Under the pieces are notes generated by a model, which was given only the letters and a program-made list of their open reading frames with translations, made no database searches and was not told where the DNA came from. From Staphylococcus durrellii (lineage in GTDB: Bacteria > Bacillota > Bacilli > Staphylococcales > Staphylococcaceae): a stretch of DNA of 64,000 nucleotides. The position numbers and the translations under genes were made by a program. The DNA lies in NCBI RefSeq assembly GCF_015594545.1, contig NZ_JADIIO010000001.1:1550001-1614000 (forward strand). Direction: 5' to 3'. Positions 61,712 to 64,000 of this stretch are shown here, piece after piece (position 1 is the stretch's first letter; each line of letters opens with the position of its first letter).

Positions 61712-62804
61712 TTGTCATACCCTCCTTCACTTTAAATTCATTAATCATTTCTATAAACTCATCAAATAGATAGTTAGAATCAGACGGTCCTGGACAAGCT
61801 TCAGGGTGATATTGTACTGAAAATGCCGGCAAATGTTTGTGTCTTAATCCTTCAACTGTACCGTCATTTATTGCTATATGTGTAATTTCCAAATCAGTTT
61901 GCGCTAGTGACTCTTTATCTATAGCATAACCATGATTTTGACTTGTTAAAGCAACTTTGCCAGTTTTCAAATCTTTAACTGGGTGGTTAGCACCGCGATG
62001 ACCAAATTTCATTTTGAATGATGTAGCACCTTGTGATAGTGCAAATAACTGATGGCCTAGACAAATACCAAAAAATGGTATTTTACCTAAAATATTTTGA
62101 ATCATTGCAACCGCTACCTGCACTTCTTCTGGATCACCAGGGCCATTGGATAACATCACACCATCGGGAGACATTCTAATGATAGCTTCTGCAGACGTAT
62201 CATATGGTACTACGGTCACGTTACAACCTCGTGCATTTAATTCCCTCACGATATTTTCCTTTTTACCAAAATCTACTAGCACAACACTGTAGTGGTAACC
62301 AGTAGAAATATACGGTGTTTTAGTAGATACAGTAGAAACTTCGTTACGTGGTAATTTTACTGTTTGTAATTGCGCTACTAAACGCTCAATTTCATTTTTA
62401 TCATCAGTGAATGCAGCTTTTAACACACCATGTTGTCTAATTTTACGAGTGATACTTCTTGTATCCACACCCGAAATACCGGGCACTTTATATTCAACTA
62501 AGACTTCGTGTAATGTTTTTTGGTGTCTAAAGTTACTTGGATTTTTACTTGCTTCTTTAACTACTACACCGTTTAATGTTAACGCAAGTGATTCAAAATC
62601 ATCGCGATTAATGCCATAATTTCCAATTAATGGATAAGTAAATGTAATAATTTGACCTGTGTAAGATGGATCTGAAATCGTTTCTTGATATCCTGTCATT
62701 GCAGTATTAAAAACAATTTCACCTATTGTTAAATCGTCAGAACCTAATTTATATCCTTCATAATATGAACCGTCTTCAAGAACAAGATAGCGTTTTTGTA
62801 ACAT
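61704..62804 (-). CDS. carA: Carbamoyl-phosphate synthase small subunit
   Basis: Glutamine amidotransferase that supplies ammonia to CarB. The 366-residue protein has the N-terminal domain ([32 protein letters not shown] split across [11 protein letters not shown]) and a C-terminal class I domain with the catalytic cysteine in [11 protein letters not shown] near residue 245. The His-Glu pair is in [11 protein letters not shown] near 335. Its ATG shares one base with the pyrC stop. Confidence 0.97.
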   Translation of the reverse strand: MLQKRYLVLEDGSYYEGYKLGSDDLTIGEIVFNTAMTGYQETISDPSYTGQIITFTYPLIGNYGINRDDFESLALTLNGVVVKEASKNPSNFRHQKTLHEVLVEYKVPGISGVDTRSITRKIRQHGVLKAAFTDDKNEIERLVAQLQTVKLPRNEVSTVSTKTPYISTGYHYSVVLVDFGKKENIVRELNARGCNVTVVPYDTSAEAIIRMSPDGVMLSNGPGDPEEVQVAVAMIQNILGKIPFFGICLGHQLFALSQGATSFKMKFGHRGANHPVKDLKTGKVALTSQNHGYAIDKESLAQTDLEITHIAINDGTVEGLRHKHLPAFSVQYHPEACPGPSDSNYLFDEFIEMINEFKVKEGMTNA

Positions 62805-64000
62805 TACAGTTCCTCCTTAAATTTAACTTCACCATCTACCATTGTTAATACTGGCGTACCGTATACTTGGTAACCTATAAATGGCGTATTAGAAGCTTTT
62901 GAATGAAAGTCCTCAGCTCTGATTTCAGTTTTTTTATCTAAATTAATAATTGTTAAATCTGCTAAGCTGCCTTCTTCTAGCCTGCCATATGGTAAGTCAA
63001 ACGTTTGTGCAGGTTTTATTGTTAAGTAATCAACAAGTTGTTGTAATGACCAAAAGCCATTTTTAACAAAGTGAGTATATAGCAATGGAAATGCTGTTTC
63101 ACTGCCTACGATACCAAATGGTGCTTTTACCATTGGTTGCTCTTTTTCTTCCCTAGCATGTGGTGCGTGGTCTGTAGCTATACAATCAATCGTGCCATCT
63201 TCTAATGCATTTATTAATGCTTGTCTATCTTCTTTACTTCTTAATGGTGGGTTCATCTTATAAATAGCATTATCACCTGGTACATCATCTTCTGTTAAAA
63301 GTAAATGGTGTGGCGTTACCTCTGCAGTTACTTTAATACCTGCCTTTTTAGCATCTCTTATTACTCGTACACTTTCTTTAGTCGATACATGGCACACATG
63401 GTAATGTGCATTTGCAGCTTCAGCTAACAGTACGTCTCTAGCTATTTGCACTGCTTCACAAACATTAGGAATACCGGGGATATTTAATTCTTCACTTCTT
63501 TTTCCCTCGTGCATAGCACCACCATAGATTAAACTATTATCTTCACAGTGAGCCACAATTGCTTTATTTACTTTTGCCGCTTTTTGCATTGCTTCATACA
63601 TCATACTAGCTGTTTGAACACCTACGCCATCATCTGTAAATGCAAATGCGCCATTTTCCGCTAAAGCTTTAAAATCGACATGTTCCTTGCCAGCTTGTCT
63701 CACAGTAATAGATGCATATGGTAATACTCTGACACTTGCATTGTTATCAATGATGTTATTTAATGCATTTATATTTTCGACATTGTCTGGTACTGGACGT
63801 GTATTGGGCATTGGGCATACTGTAGTAAAACCACCTCTAGCGGCTGCTTTAGTACCTGTAGCTATTGTTTCTTTATGTTCGCCACCAGGTTCTCTTAAAT
63901 GAACGTGAACATCTACTAATCCAGGTGCAACGAATTGACCTTGTGCATCTATAACTTCTACGTCTTGATTAACTTCAATGTTTTGCGCGATTTGTTTAAT
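62804..64000 (-). CDS. pyrC: Dihydroorotase (5' end beyond window)
   Basis: Zinc amidohydrolase that cyclises carbamoyl aspartate to dihydroorotate. The reading frame is open to the right edge, so the first residues are missing and no start can be assigned; about 398 residues are seen. Visible motifs are the metal site [11 protein letters not shown] near the visible N-terminus, [23 protein letters not shown], and [10 protein letters not shown]. It heads carA-carB in the pyrimidine operon; any upstream PyrR attenuator lies outside the window. Confidence 0.97.
   Translation of the reverse strand: MKQIAQNIEVNQDVEVIDAQGQFVAPGLVDVHVHLREPGGEHKETIATGTKAAARGGFTTVCPMPNTRPVPDNVENINALNNIIDNNASVRVLPYASITVRQAGKEHVDFKALAENGAFAFTDDGVGVQTASMMYEAMQKAAKVNKAIVAHCEDNSLIYGGAMHEGKRSEELNIPGIPNVCEAVQIARDVLLAEAANAHYHVCHVSTKESVRVIRDAKKAGIKVTAEVTPHHLLLTEDDVPGDNAIYKMNPPLRSKEDRQALINALEDGTIDCIATDHAPHAREEKEQPMVKAPFGIVGSETAFPLLYTHFVKNGFWSLQQLVDYLTIKPAQTFDLPYGRLEEGSLADLTIINLDKKTEIRAEDFHSKASNTPFIGYQVYGTPVLTMVDGEVKFKEEL

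Noticed and set aside
63811-63811. ATG of MPNTRPVPD as the start of pyrC
   Set aside because: The frame continues upstream through the zinc-binding HVHLREPGG motif to the window edge, so this methionine is internal.

Overview
This AT-rich window looks like a Staphylococcus chromosome, probably a coagulase-negative species. Nearly every housekeeping protein resembles what I remember of its S. aureus counterpart. The gene order from topA to pyrC is the staphylococcal one, read here mostly from the minus strand. S. aureus, as I recall, carries lytN and fmhC between sucD and dprA. Here that junction is only a short intergenic with a terminator. The species cannot be fixed from the sequence alone.

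Layout, left to right. 1-5.8 kb: topA (runs off the left edge), dprA, sucD-sucC and rnhB. 5.8-12.1 kb: rbgA, then two tandem plus-strand YfhO-family membrane proteins. 12.2-17.1 kb: rplS, an inserted acetyltransferase gene, trmD-rimM, rpsP, ffh and ylxM. 17.1-26.5 kb: ftsY-smc-rnc, then acpP and the fabG-fabD-plsX-fapR lipid operon with a FapR operator. 27-33 kb: recG, sdaAA-sdaAB, fakA and an Asp23-family gene; rpmB is divergent. 33.5-42.5 kb: a compact run of overlapping genes, thiN-rpe-rsgA-stk1-stp-rlmN-rsmB-fmt-def-like. 48-58 kb: priA-coaBC, rpoZ-gmk, divergent rqcH, a VOC protein, a YitT protein and two very small genes. 57-64 kb: the pyrimidine genes pyrE-pyrF-carB-carA-pyrC, with pyrC running off the right edge.

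The main accessory segment is 42.6-48.1 kb, between the def-like/fmt and priA/coaBC operons. It holds a RimJ/RimL-type acetyltransferase and two glycosyltransferases on the plus strand. The first closely resembles TarP, the prophage-encoded wall teichoic acid beta-GlcNAc transferase of S. aureus. The second has the architecture of TarM/TagE retaining teichoic acid glycosyltransferases. They are separated by long AT-rich gaps containing terminator hairpins, a candidate minus-strand structured RNA and a probable gene relic. I read this as a wall teichoic acid decoration locus that could alter phage receptors and antibody epitopes; that role is inference. The YfhO pair may also act in cell-envelope glycosylation, since YfhO is the third component of CsbB/GtcA-type lipoteichoic acid glycosylation.

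Other points of interest are a peptide deformylase homologue lacking its catalytic and metal-binding residues, an acidic/lysine-rich linker in Stk1, a 26-residue membrane peptide gene, and a promoter overlapped by a catabolite-repression-like site ahead of sucC. No tRNA, rRNA, CRISPR array or intact insertion sequence was seen.
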